A DNA stretch of 64,000 nt from Denitromonas iodatirespirans (GTDB lineage: Bacteria > Pseudomonadota > Gammaproteobacteria > Burkholderiales > Rhodocyclaceae). A model generated the notes under the pieces. It did no database searches. It had not been told where the DNA came from and saw only the letters and a list, made by a program, of their open reading frames with translations. This document shows, in pieces, positions 49,784 to 58,921 of this stretch (the first letter of the stretch is position 1; every line of letters starts with the position of its first letter). The stretch is taken from positions 62,001-126,000 of the forward strand of contig NZ_JAEKFT010000004.1 of NCBI RefSeq assembly GCF_018524365.1. The letters are read 5' to 3'. A program made the position numbers and the translations under genes.

Positions 49784-51133
49784 ATGGCGTCCAAGGGAAC
49801 CGTGCGCGAAGGCAGTCTGGAAGCACCCACCCGCCACCCGCTCGACTGGAAGAACCCCGACTTCTGGGATGCCGCATCGCTCGACGCGGAACTGGAGCGC
49901 GTGTTCAACATCTGCCACGGCTGCCGGCGTTGCGTGAGCCTGTGCGGCGCGTTCCCGACACTGTTCGACCTGGTCGACGAGGGGCCGACCGGCGAGGTCG
50001 ACGGCGTGCCCAAGGCGCGCTACGGCGAGGTGGTGGACCAGTGCTACCTGTGCGACATGTGCTACATGTCCAAATGCCCCTATGTGCCGCCGCACGAGTG
50101 GAATGTGGACTTCCCGCACCTGATGCTGCGCGCCAAGGCGGTCGAGCGGAAGACGAACGGTCCGCGCCTGCGCGACACGGTGCTCTCCTCCACCGACAAG
50201 ACCGGTCTGTTCGCCGGCATCCCGGTCGTGACCCAGACCATCAACGCGGTCAATCGCAGCAAACCGATGCGCGCGCTGATGGAAAAGACGCTGGGCGTCG
50301 ATGCCAAGGCCTGGCTGCCGAGCTTTGCCACGCGCAAGTTCCGCAGCGCAGCCGGCGAGGCCGCCTCCAGCGTGGTGAAGGTGGGCGAGCGCACGCCCGG
50401 CAAGGTGGTGCTGTTTTCGACCTGTTTCATCAACTACAACGAACCGGGCATCGGCCTCGACCTGGTGGCCATCCTCGACCACAACGAGATTCCCTGGCGG
50501 CTGGCGAAGAAAGAGGCCTGCTGCGGCATGCCCAAGCTCGAACAGGGCGACCTGGACGGCGTCGAGGCACTCAAGGCCATCAACATCCCGCAACTGGTGG
50601 CGCTGGCGCGCGAAGGCTACGCGATTCTCACCGGCGTGCCCTCCTGTACGCTGATGTTCAAGCAGGAGTTGCCGCTCATGTTCCCCGACGACGCGGACGT
50701 GCTGGCGGTGCGCGACGCCATGTGGGAGCCCTTCGAATACCTGGTGGCACGCCACCGCGACGGTCTGCTGAAGACCGATTTCAAGGACACCCTGGGCAAG
50801 ATCGCCTACCACGTACCCTGCCACGGCCGGGTGCAGGCCATCGGCCGCAAGACCGAGGAGTTCCTCAAGAAGATCGCCGGCCTGGACGTCGACACCACCG
50901 AACGCTGCTCCGGCCACGCCGGCACCTTCGGCGTGAAGAAGGAGTTCCACGCCATGGCGATGAAAATCGGCCGGCCGGTGTTTCGCAAGATGGCCGAGTC
51001 CGAGCCCGACTTCATCAGCTCGGACTGTCCGCTGGGCGGCCATCATCTGGCCCAGGGCATCGCACAGAACCACCAGAAAACGCCGGAACTCGCCCACCCG
51101 ATCAGCCTGGTGCGGCGCGCCTACGGCATCTGA
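49784..51133 (+). CDS. HdrB/GlpC-like Fe-S oxidoreductase
   Basis: The 449-residue protein has two [4Fe-4S] motifs near the N-terminus (CHGCRRCVSLC and CYLCDMCYMSKCP) and two cysteine-rich domains of the heterodisulfide reductase/GlpC type (EACCGMPKLEQGD, CSGHAGTFG). It is probably a soluble electron-transfer protein. Placed between rubrerythrin and DUF3501, it is the obvious candidate donor for the rubrerythrin. It starts 73 bases after that gene, behind GAGG. Confidence 0.88.
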   Translation: MASKGTVREGSLEAPTRHPLDWKNPDFWDAASLDAELERVFNICHGCRRCVSLCGAFPTLFDLVDEGPTGEVDGVPKARYGEVVDQCYLCDMCYMSKCPYVPPHEWNVDFPHLMLRAKAVERKTNGPRLRDTVLSSTDKTGLFAGIPVVTQTINAVNRSKPMRALMEKTLGVDAKAWLPSFATRKFRSAAGEAASSVVKVGERTPGKVVLFSTCFINYNEPGIGLDLVAILDHNEIPWRLAKKEACCGMPKLEQGDLDGVEALKAINIPQLVALAREGYAILTGVPSCTLMFKQELPLMFPDDADVLAVRDAMWEPFEYLVARHRDGLLKTDFKDTLGKIAYHVPCHGRVQAIGRKTEEFLKKIAGLDVDTTERCSGHAGTFGVKKEFHAMAMKIGRPVFRKMAESEPDFISSDCPLGGHHLAQGIAQNHQKTPELAHPISLVRRAYGI

Positions 51134-51146
51134 AGGAGACCGACTC

Positions 51147-51731
51147 ATGCCCCGACTGACCCGTGACGCGCTGTGGTCCCTCGAAACCTACGCCGAGCGC
51201 CGCCCCGCTTTCCGCCAGGAAGTGATGGCCCACAAGCGACGCCGGACCGTGCATCTGGGGCCGAACGTGACCTTGCTGTTCGAGGACGAGACCACCATCC
51301 GCTACCAGATCCAGGAGATGCTGCGCATCGAGCGCACCTTCGAGGCCGCCGGCATCCAGGACGAACTGGATGTCTACAACCCGTTGATTCCGGACGGCAG
51401 CAATCTCAAGGCGACGATGTTGATCAAGTACCCCGACCCGGCCGAGCGCGCCGCCCGCCTGCAAGCGCTGAAAGACATCGAGCGACAGGTATGGCTGCGC
51501 GTCGACGGCCACCCCAAGGTACTGGCCATCGCCGACGAAGACCTGGTGCGCGAGAATGAGATCAAAACCTCCTCGGTGCATTTCCTGCGCTTCGAACTGA
51601 GCGCACCGATGATCGCCACGCTGAAGGATGGCGCCGCGCTCGGCATGGGCATCGACCACCCAGCCTACACCGTGGCCGTCGGTGAAATCGCGCCGGAAAC
51701 CCAGGTGTCGCTGGTGGCCGATCTGCGCTGA
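51147..51731 (+). CDS. DUF3501 protein
   Basis: A 194-residue soluble protein with the DUF3501 pattern (RRTVHLGPNVTLLFEDETTIRYQ split in two halves, then EMLRIERTFE, LIPDGSNLKATMLIKYPD). No catalytic motif is evident and there are no cysteines for clusters. It starts 13 bases after the Fe-S gene behind GGAG and ends before a strong terminator, so the three genes form one operon. The function is unknown; it may be an assembly or structural partner. Confidence 0.88.
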   Translation: MPRLTRDALWSLETYAERRPAFRQEVMAHKRRRTVHLGPNVTLLFEDETTIRYQIQEMLRIERTFEAAGIQDELDVYNPLIPDGSNLKATMLIKYPDPAERAARLQALKDIERQVWLRVDGHPKVLAIADEDLVRENEIKTSSVHFLRFELSAPMIATLKDGAALGMGIDHPAYTVAVGEIAPETQVSLVADLR

Positions 51732-51752
51732 CGGCGAAGCTATCCATCAATG

Positions 51753-51780
51753 AACAAGGGGCCTATCACGGCCCCTTGTT
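51753..51780. terminator. Bidirectional terminator after DUF3501
   Basis: AACAAGGGGCC, a 6-base loop TATCAC and GGCCCCTTGTT form a perfect 11-bp stem with A- and T-rich ends on both sides. It serves the DUF3501 operon and the convergent TRAP genes. Confidence 0.85.
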
Positions 51781-51798
51781 CGTTCTGCATGCTTGCGC

Positions 51799-53358
51799 CT
51801 ACTTCTTCTCTTGCTCGCTGCCTTCGCGCAGCGCATCCATCAGCGCCGCGTTCGGATCCGGCTCGGCCGCCGGCGCGGCATCACTGTCCTGAAGGCTCGG
51901 GAAGGACGGCGTGTCGTAGGCGCCCGACCCCCCGTAGCTGTCCTGCTGGATGTTGATCTCGACGGCATCGAGGTCCACCTTTTCATGCTCTTCGAGGCCA
52001 CCGGTCACCAGCTGCGGGAACACCAGGATCATGATCAGGGCGAAGACCTGGATGGCGATGAACGAGATCACGCCACGATAGATCTGCATCGTCTTGATGC
52101 CGGCAATGGTCTTGCCCGTCTGGGTGTCCTCATAGGCGGCCGCTGGCGCCACGCTGCGTAAGTAGAACAACGCGAAGCCGAACGGTGGCGTGAGGAAGGA
52201 GGTCTGCATGTTCATGCCGACCAGCACCAGGAACCACACCATGTCGATGCCCAGCTTCTCGGCCACCGGTGCGAACAAGGGCAGCAGGATGAAGGCGATC
52301 TCGAAGAAGTCGATGAAGAACCCGAGGATGAACACCAGCAGGCTGACCACCACCAGGAAGCCCCACTGGCCGCCCGGCACCAGGCTGAACAGGTGCTCCA
52401 CCCACAGGTCGCCATTCACCGCCCGGAAGGTCAGGGCGAAGATGGTCGAACCAATGAGGATGAACATCACGAAGGTGGCCAGGTTGGCCGTGGTGTCCAG
52501 CGCGCTGCGCACCATTTCGTAGTTCAGCCGCTTGCGGATGCCGGCCAGCGCCAGCGCGCCGACGGCACCCATCGCACCGCCTTCAGTCGGCGTGGCCAGA
52601 CCGATGAAGATCGTACCCAACACCAGGAAGATCAGCACCACCGGCGGCACCATGGCCACCAGCACGCGCGCAAGCAGCGCCTTCCCTTGCAGGGTACGGG
52701 CCTCCTTGGGCAGCGCCGGCACCGCATCGGGCTTGATGATCGTCAGCACGAAGATGTAGAGCACCAGCAGCCCGACCAGCATCAGTGACGGGATGATCGC
52801 GCCGGCGTAGGCATCGCCCACCGACACGCCCAGCACGTCGGCCAGCACGATCAGCACCAGCGACGGCGGGATGATCTGCGCCAGCGTGCCCGAGGCGCAG
52901 ATGACGCCGGCAGACACTTCACGCGAGTAGCCGTAGCGCAACATGACGGGCAGCGAGATCAGGCCCATCGAGATCACCGAGGCCGCCACCACGCCGGTGG
53001 TCGCCGCCAGCAGCGCGCCGACGAAGATCACCGCATAGGCGATGCCGCCGCGGATCGGACCGAACAGCTGGCCGGCCGATTCGAGCAGATCCTCGGCCAT
53101 GCCGCTGCGCTCGAGGATGATGCCCATGAAGGTGAAGAACGGAATGGCCAGCAGCGTGTCGTTGGACATGATGCCCAGCACCCGTTCGGGCAGCGCCTGC
53201 AGCAGCGCCGGCGTCAGCAGGCCCAGCTCGATGCCGACGAAACCGAAGAACAGACCGTTGGCGGCGAGCGCAAAGGCCACCGGGAACCCGCTGAGCAGGA
53301 AGATGACCAGCGAGCCGAACATGATCGGAGCCATGTTTGCAATCAGGAACTCCGTCAT
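51799..53358 (-). CDS. dctM: TRAP transporter large permease (DctM) with extended tail
   Basis: The 519-residue protein has the DctM array of about 12 helices (GFPVAFALAANGLFFGF, IPFFTFMGIILERSGMAEDL, GLATPTEGGAMGAVGALAL). Known DctM proteins are near 430 residues. Here an acidic hydrophilic tail of about 65 residues (from EEHEKVDLDAVEINIQQD) follows the last helix. It imports an organic acid, driven by a sodium gradient, with the small subunit. It overlaps the dctQ stop by 4 bases. Confidence 0.92.
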   Translation of the reverse strand: MTEFLIANMAPIMFGSLVIFLLSGFPVAFALAANGLFFGFVGIELGLLTPALLQALPERVLGIMSNDTLLAIPFFTFMGIILERSGMAEDLLESAGQLFGPIRGGIAYAVIFVGALLAATTGVVAASVISMGLISLPVMLRYGYSREVSAGVICASGTLAQIIPPSLVLIVLADVLGVSVGDAYAGAIIPSLMLVGLLVLYIFVLTIIKPDAVPALPKEARTLQGKALLARVLVAMVPPVVLIFLVLGTIFIGLATPTEGGAMGAVGALALAGIRKRLNYEMVRSALDTTANLATFVMFILIGSTIFALTFRAVNGDLWVEHLFSLVPGGQWGFLVVVSLLVFILGFFIDFFEIAFILLPLFAPVAEKLGIDMVWFLVLVGMNMQTSFLTPPFGFALFYLRSVAPAAAYEDTQTGKTIAGIKTMQIYRGVISFIAIQVFALIMILVFPQLVTGGLEEHEKVDLDAVEINIQQDSYGGSGAYDTPSFPSLQDSDAAPAAEPDPNAALMDALREGSEQEKK

Positions 53359-53930
53359 TTCGTGCCCTCCTGAGCATCACCACTTGCCGCCACACCATGT
53401 TCGACCGGCTTCTCGAGCGGATCGGGGCCCGCACCTACCAGGAAGGCCACCCGCTTGATCAATTCGGACAGGGCCTGCAAGGCCAGCAGGGCGAAGCCCA
53501 CCGGGATCAGCAAGCGCACCGGCCAGCGGATCAGGCCGCCGGCGTTGGAGGACTCCTCCATGTTCACGTAGGAATCGACGAAACCGGGCCACGACATCCA
53601 CATGATCATCACGGCGACCGGAATCAGGAAGACGACGATGCCGATCACGTCCACCCAGTTGCGGCCCTTGGCCGACATCCGGTTGGAGATCAGGTCGATG
53701 CGCACATGCTGGTTGCGCAGCAGCGTATAACCCGCACACAACATGAACACCGCGGCATACAGATACCACTGCACTTCGAGCATGGCATTCGAACTGAGGC
53801 TGAAGCCGTAACGACTGAACGCATTTCCGGCACTGATCACCGACGCGGCCAGCACCAGCCAGATCGAGAATCGACCAACGCGCGTGTTGATCCAATCGAT
53901 CAGCGCGGCAAGTTTTAGTAATAAGGACAC
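53355..53930 (-). CDS. dctQ: TRAP transporter small permease (DctQ)
   Basis: A 191-residue four-helix membrane protein with the DctQ look (WLVLAASVISAGNAFSRYGF, EVQWYLYAAVFMLCAGYTLL, HVRIDLI). The start is GTG at 53930 with a strong GGGAGGGGG site. No periplasmic binding protein (DctP) is encoded nearby, so it must be supplied from elsewhere or lie outside the window. The 140-base divergent gap should contain the promoter. Confidence 0.9.
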   Translation of the reverse strand: MSLLLKLAALIDWINTRVGRFSIWLVLAASVISAGNAFSRYGFSLSSNAMLEVQWYLYAAVFMLCAGYTLLRNQHVRIDLISNRMSAKGRNWVDVIGIVVFLIPVAVMIMWMSWPGFVDSYVNMEESSNAGGLIRWPVRLLIPVGFALLALQALSELIKRVAFLVGAGPDPLEKPVEHGVAASGDAQEGTK

Positions 53931-54070
53931 GAACAGCCCCCTCCCGACTCGTTTTAGAATGGCCGAACTCCAACCTTCGAAATCCGGCTTTCGACGGGCC
54001 GCATTATCCGGGCTCAGCCCGAAAAGGCATATCAGGGGAAACGCCTAAGCAGCGCACCCCGACCGACCCC

Positions 54071-54718
54071 ATGACACTCAGCCTGCGCATCTGCCTCGTC
54101 CGCCATGGCGAAACCGACTGGAACGCCCAACGTCGCCTGCAAGGCCATACGGACATTCCCTTGAACCACACCGGGCGGGCCCAGGCCGAAGCCACCGCGG
54201 CCCTGCTCGCCCCGCTGCACTTCGACGCCGCCTACACCAGCGACCTGTCCCGCGCCGCCGACACCGCACTAGCCATCGGCCGGCGCCGCGGCCTGGATGC
54301 CACACCGCTGGCCGCCCTGCGCGAGCGCCACTATGGCGCCTTCCAGGGGCTGACCTACGACGAGGCACGCGCCCGCCACCCGGCCGCCTACGCCCATTTC
54401 GAAGCGCGCACCCCCGATGTCGCCCTTCCTGACGGAGGCGAAAGCCTGCGCGCCTTCGCCGCGCGCATCACCGGCGCGCTTGACACCCTCGTCTGCCGCC
54501 ATGCCGGCCAGCAGATTCTGGTGGTCGCCCACGGCGGCGTGCTCGACATCGTCCATCGCATCGCCAGCGGGCGAGCGCTGCATCTACCACGCGACTTCAA
54601 GATCCCGAACGCTGCACTCAACTGGATCCGCCACGACGCGCCGGACACATGGGTCATCGAGCGATGGGCCGAACAGGCCCACCTGGATCGTGCCCGCGAC
54701 GAATTGCCCAACAGCTGA
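54071..54718 (+). CDS. Histidine phosphatase family protein (GpmB/CobC-like)
   Basis: The 215-residue protein has the phosphohistidine motif LVRHGETDWN (near residues 9-18), the second catalytic His in VVAHGGVLD, and R/E residues in LRERHYG. This fits cofactor-independent-looking phosphatases such as alpha-ribazole phosphatase or GpmB, which act on small phosphate esters. The substrate cannot be fixed. It is upstream of glyA in the same direction, 77 bases apart. Confidence 0.88.
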   Translation: MTLSLRICLVRHGETDWNAQRRLQGHTDIPLNHTGRAQAEATAALLAPLHFDAAYTSDLSRAADTALAIGRRRGLDATPLAALRERHYGAFQGLTYDEARARHPAAYAHFEARTPDVALPDGGESLRAFAARITGALDTLVCRHAGQQILVVAHGGVLDIVHRIASGRALHLPRDFKIPNAALNWIRHDAPDTWVIERWAEQAHLDRARDELPNS

Positions 54719-54753
54719 TCCCCGCTGGCACTGGGAATTTCACCCAGGCTGCG

Positions 54754-54762
54754 TGATAGAAT
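54754..54762 (+). promoter_or_regulatory. Possible extended -10 element before glyA
   Basis: TGATAGAAT (extended TGn plus TAGAAT) lies 34 bases before the glyA start. There is no good -35 match, so this is tentative. Confidence 0.3.
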
Positions 54763-54795
54763 CCGCTTTTGACCCAGCCATGTAGACCCAAGACC

Positions 54796-56046
<1,251 letters not shown>

Positions 56047-56051
56047 TCCTT

Positions 56052-56083
56052 GCCGCAACGGGTGCCCCGGCGCCCGTTGCGGC
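56052..56083. terminator. Strong hairpin between glyA and nrdR
   Basis: GCCGCAACGGG and CCCGTTGCGGC form a perfect 11-bp stem that can zip up to 14-15 pairs through the loop. No T run follows. It starts 5 bases after the glyA stop and ends 15 bases before nrdR, so it may attenuate nrdR-ribD or protect the glyA message. Confidence 0.55.
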
Positions 56084-56098
56084 GGATGAGCATCACTC

Positions 56099-56572
56099 AT
56101 GAAGTGCCCCTTCTGCGGCGACCCCTCGACCCAGGTCACCGATACCCGTGAGAACGAGGACGGCGACATCGTTCGCCGTCGCCGGCGCTGCGTGAAGTGC
56201 GACAAGCGCTTCACCACCTATGAGCGCATCGACCTCAAGATGCCGCTCATCGTCAAGCGCAACGGGCACCGGGCCGAATTCGACCGCAGCAAGGTACTCG
56301 CCAGCATGACGCTGGCGCTGCGCAAACGCCCCGTACCGGTCGAGGACATCGAGGCCGCCGCGGGCCGAATCGAAGGCCGCCTGCTGGCCATGGGCGAGCG
56401 GGAGCTGCCCTCGGTCAAGGTCGGTGAACTGGTCATGCGCGAGCTCAAGAAGCTCGACAAGGTGGCCTATGTGCGCTTCGCCTCGGTGTATCGCAATTTC
56501 GAGGATGTGGACGCCTTCTCCGAAGCCGTCCGCGAGGTGACACGCCGCTCACGCGGCACCAAGACCGACTGA
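56099..56572 (+). CDS. nrdR: NrdR transcriptional repressor of ribonucleotide reductase
   Basis: The 157-residue product has the zinc ribbon [20 protein letters not shown] with [12 protein letters not shown], then an ATP-cone ([13 protein letters not shown]). It senses ATP/dATP and represses ribonucleotide reductase operons. It is 8 bases from ribD. Confidence 0.96.
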   Translation: MKCPFCGDPSTQVTDTRENEDGDIVRRRRRCVKCDKRFTTYERIDLKMPLIVKRNGHRAEFDRSKVLASMTLALRKRPVPVEDIEAAAGRIEGRLLAMGERELPSVKVGELVMRELKKLDKVAYVRFASVYRNFEDVDAFSEAVREVTRRSRGTKTD

Positions 56573-56580
56573 CCTTTCCC

Positions 56581-57678
56581 ATGGCATTTTCCGCGCTCGA
56601 CCATCAGCACATGGCCCGTGCGCTGCAACTGGCCGAACGGGGGCTGACCACCACCTCGCCCAATCCGCGCGTCGGCTGCGTCATCGCCCGCGACGATCAG
56701 AGACTCGGCGAAGGCTGGCACCAGCGCGCCGGCCAAGCGCATGCCGAGGTGTATGCCCTGCGCGCCGCCGGTGATCGCGCGCGCGGCGCAACCGCCTACG
56801 TCACGCTGGAACCCTGCGCCCACCATGGCCGCACCCCGCCCTGCGCCGACGCGCTGATCGCCGCCGGCGTGGCACGAGTCGTCGTCGCCATGACCGACCC
56901 CAACCCGCTGGTCGCCGGCCAGGGGCTGGACCGCATCGTCCATGCCGGCATCGTCGCCGAGGTCGGCCTGCTGGGCGACGAAGCGCACGAGCTCAACATC
57001 GGCTTCGTCTCGCGCATGACTCGCGCCCGGCCGTGGGTACGCCTCAAGGCGGCCAGCACGCTGGATGGCAAGACGGCACTGGCCAACGGCATCAGCCAGT
57101 GGATCACGGGCCCTGCCGCACGCACCGACGGCCATCGCTGGCGCGCGCGAGCCTGCGCCATCCTGACCGGCTTCGGCACCGTCCGCGCCGACGACCCCCA
57201 ACTCACCGTACGCGACGTGCCCTGCGACCGGCAGCCCTTGCGGGTGCTGGTGGACGCCCGCTTCGAGGTCAGCCCGACGGCACGCTTGTTCAACGGCGAT
57301 CCGGTGCTGGTGGTCATCGCCGAACCGAATCCGGAAAAAGCCGCCGCACTCGCCGGGCGCAATGTCGACACCTTGTTGCTGCCCAATGCGCACGGCAAGG
57401 TCGATCTGCCGCTGCTACTGACCGCATTGGCCAGTCGGGGCATCAACGAACTGCATGTGGAGGCAGGCTTCAAGCTCAACGGCTCGCTGCTGCGCGAAGG
57501 GTGTGTGGACGAACTGCTGCTATACACCGCGCCGATGCTGGTCGGCGATGCGGCCCAGGGGCTGTTCAACCTGCCCGAACTGAGCACCCTGACGCAAGCG
57601 CATCGCCTGACATGGCGCGACATCCGCCAGGTCGGCAACGACACCCGCTGGATCGGCCGCTTTCAGCGCGGCGGCTGA
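56581..57678 (+). CDS. ribD: Riboflavin biosynthesis deaminase/reductase
   Basis: A 365-residue bifunctional enzyme. The N-terminal deaminase domain has HAE (54-56), C79 and C88 in EPCAHHGRTPPC, and the C-terminal reductase begins near residue 150 (ASTLDGKTAL). It carries out two early steps of riboflavin synthesis. Its 3' end overlaps the convergent hesA-like gene by 16 bases. Confidence 0.96.
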   Translation: MAFSALDHQHMARALQLAERGLTTTSPNPRVGCVIARDDQRLGEGWHQRAGQAHAEVYALRAAGDRARGATAYVTLEPCAHHGRTPPCADALIAAGVARVVVAMTDPNPLVAGQGLDRIVHAGIVAEVGLLGDEAHELNIGFVSRMTRARPWVRLKAASTLDGKTALANGISQWITGPAARTDGHRWRARACAILTGFGTVRADDPQLTVRDVPCDRQPLRVLVDARFEVSPTARLFNGDPVLVVIAEPNPEKAAALAGRNVDTLLLPNAHGKVDLPLLLTALASRGINELHVEAGFKLNGSLLREGCVDELLLYTAPMLVGDAAQGLFNLPELSTLTQAHRLTWRDIRQVGNDTRWIGRFQRGG

Positions 57679-58418
57679 GCACACACGGCGCAGGCCGGGT
57701 CCTTGGTCAGGCCGATGCTGCGCCATTCCATGTTCAAGCCGTCGAGCAACAGCACCCGCCCGGCGAGCGACGTGCCGACACCGGCCAGCAGCTTGAGTGC
57801 CTCGGCCGCCTGCGCGGCGCCAATGATGCCGGTGGTCGGCGCGAAGACCCCCATCACCGCGCAGCGCACCTGCTCGACATCTTCCCCTTCCGGAAACAGG
57901 CAGTGGTAACAGGGGCTGTCGTCGGTGCGCAGATCGAACACCGACAACTGGCCGTCGAAACGGATCGCAGCCCCCGACACCAAGGGTGTGCGATGGGCAT
58001 GACAGGCCCGGTTGATGGCATGGCGCGTCTCGAAGTTGTCAGAGCAATCGAGCACCACGTCGGCCAGCGCCACTTCCCGCATGAGCGCCTCTCCAGCCAG
58101 TCGCAGCGCGAACGGCACCACCTCGACCTCGGGATTGAGGCGGCCCAGCGTGGCGCGACCGGACTCGACCTTGGGCCGGCCGACCGCCTCGGCGGTATGC
58201 AGGATCTGGCGCTGGAGATTGGTCAGGTCAACATCATCGTCGTCAACCAGCACCAGGGTTCCCACCCCCGCCGCCGCCAGATACATGGCGGCCGGCGAAC
58301 CGAGTCCGCCGGCGCCGACCACCAGCACCCGGGCATCGACAAAGGCCTGCTGGCCCTCTACGCCGATTTCGGGCAGCAGGATATGGCGGCTGTAGCGCAG
58401 CAGTTGGTCGTCGTTCAT
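57663..58418 (-). CDS. HesA/MoeB/ThiF-family adenylyltransferase
   Basis: The 251-residue E1-like protein has the nucleotide loop GAGGLGSP (35-42), the Arg finger region LQRQI, and zinc cysteines in CYHCLFPEG and CAVCAQ. It adenylates the C-terminal Gly of a small sulfur-carrier protein (MoaD or ThiS). The region around residue 170-190 contains Cys in RCAVMGVFAP, typical of MoeB/ThiF. The partner protein is not nearby, so MoeB versus ThiF is open. Confidence 0.9.
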   Translation of the reverse strand: MNDDQLLRYSRHILLPEIGVEGQQAFVDARVLVVGAGGLGSPAAMYLAAAGVGTLVLVDDDDVDLTNLQRQILHTAEAVGRPKVESGRATLGRLNPEVEVVPFALRLAGEALMREVALADVVLDCSDNFETRHAINRACHAHRTPLVSGAAIRFDGQLSVFDLRTDDSPCYHCLFPEGEDVEQVRCAVMGVFAPTTGIIGAAQAAEALKLLAGVGTSLAGRVLLLDGLNMEWRSIGLTKDPACAVCAQPPR

Positions 58419-58435
58419 GGCGTGGGACGCAGAGG

Positions 58436-58891
58436 CTATTTGTAGTCGCGCAACTCGACCGGCGTTTCGTCGTGATCGCCGTGCGGATGGTGATCGTAGA
58501 CGTTGATATAGACCTCGTTGGACTGCTTGATCAGTCGCTCGGGCGAGGCGATGTTGTGCCGTTGCGTTTCTTCGCTGAAATACACCAGGGCGCGCACCAG
58601 CTTCACATACAAGGAGTTGTCCAGATGGAAGCCGGCGTCACGTAGCGCGTTTTCGAGCAGTTCGAGCGAATAATCGATGACCGAATATTCCACCTCGAGA
58701 TGCAGGGGCCGCGCACCAGGCGTGACCTTGAGGTCGCGCAACCGGCGCAGGGCAGCCAGCGCGCGGTCGACCTGCCCGGGGGGCAGCGGACGGAAACGGA
58801 TCTCACGCGTCTTGATCAGCCCGCTGGCCCCGGCGCCCACATGGGACTCATGCCGCCTGCCTGCCAGCTTGTAGGCCGTTTCCCGGCGCAT
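58436..58891 (-). CDS. Conserved hypothetical protein
   Basis: The 151-residue soluble protein starts MRRETAYKLAGRRHESHVGA and ends with an acidic, His-rich C-terminus (VYDHHPHGDHDETPVE). I do not recognise the family. The middle part (YSLELLENALRDAGFHLDNS) looks helical and well conserved in style. It sits between ctpA and the hesA-like gene, 17 bases from the latter and 30 from ctpA, so it is probably in their operon. The ATG at 58891 follows a G-rich site; a GTG at 58897 is an alternative. The His-rich end could bind a metal. Confidence 0.7.
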   Translation of the reverse strand: MRRETAYKLAGRRHESHVGAGASGLIKTREIRFRPLPPGQVDRALAALRRLRDLKVTPGARPLHLEVEYSVIDYSLELLENALRDAGFHLDNSLYVKLVRALVYFSEETQRHNIASPERLIKQSNEVYINVYDHHPHGDHDETPVELRDYK

Positions 58892-58921
58892 GATCACCCC
58901 CGCTGCGTCATGGTTATTCGA

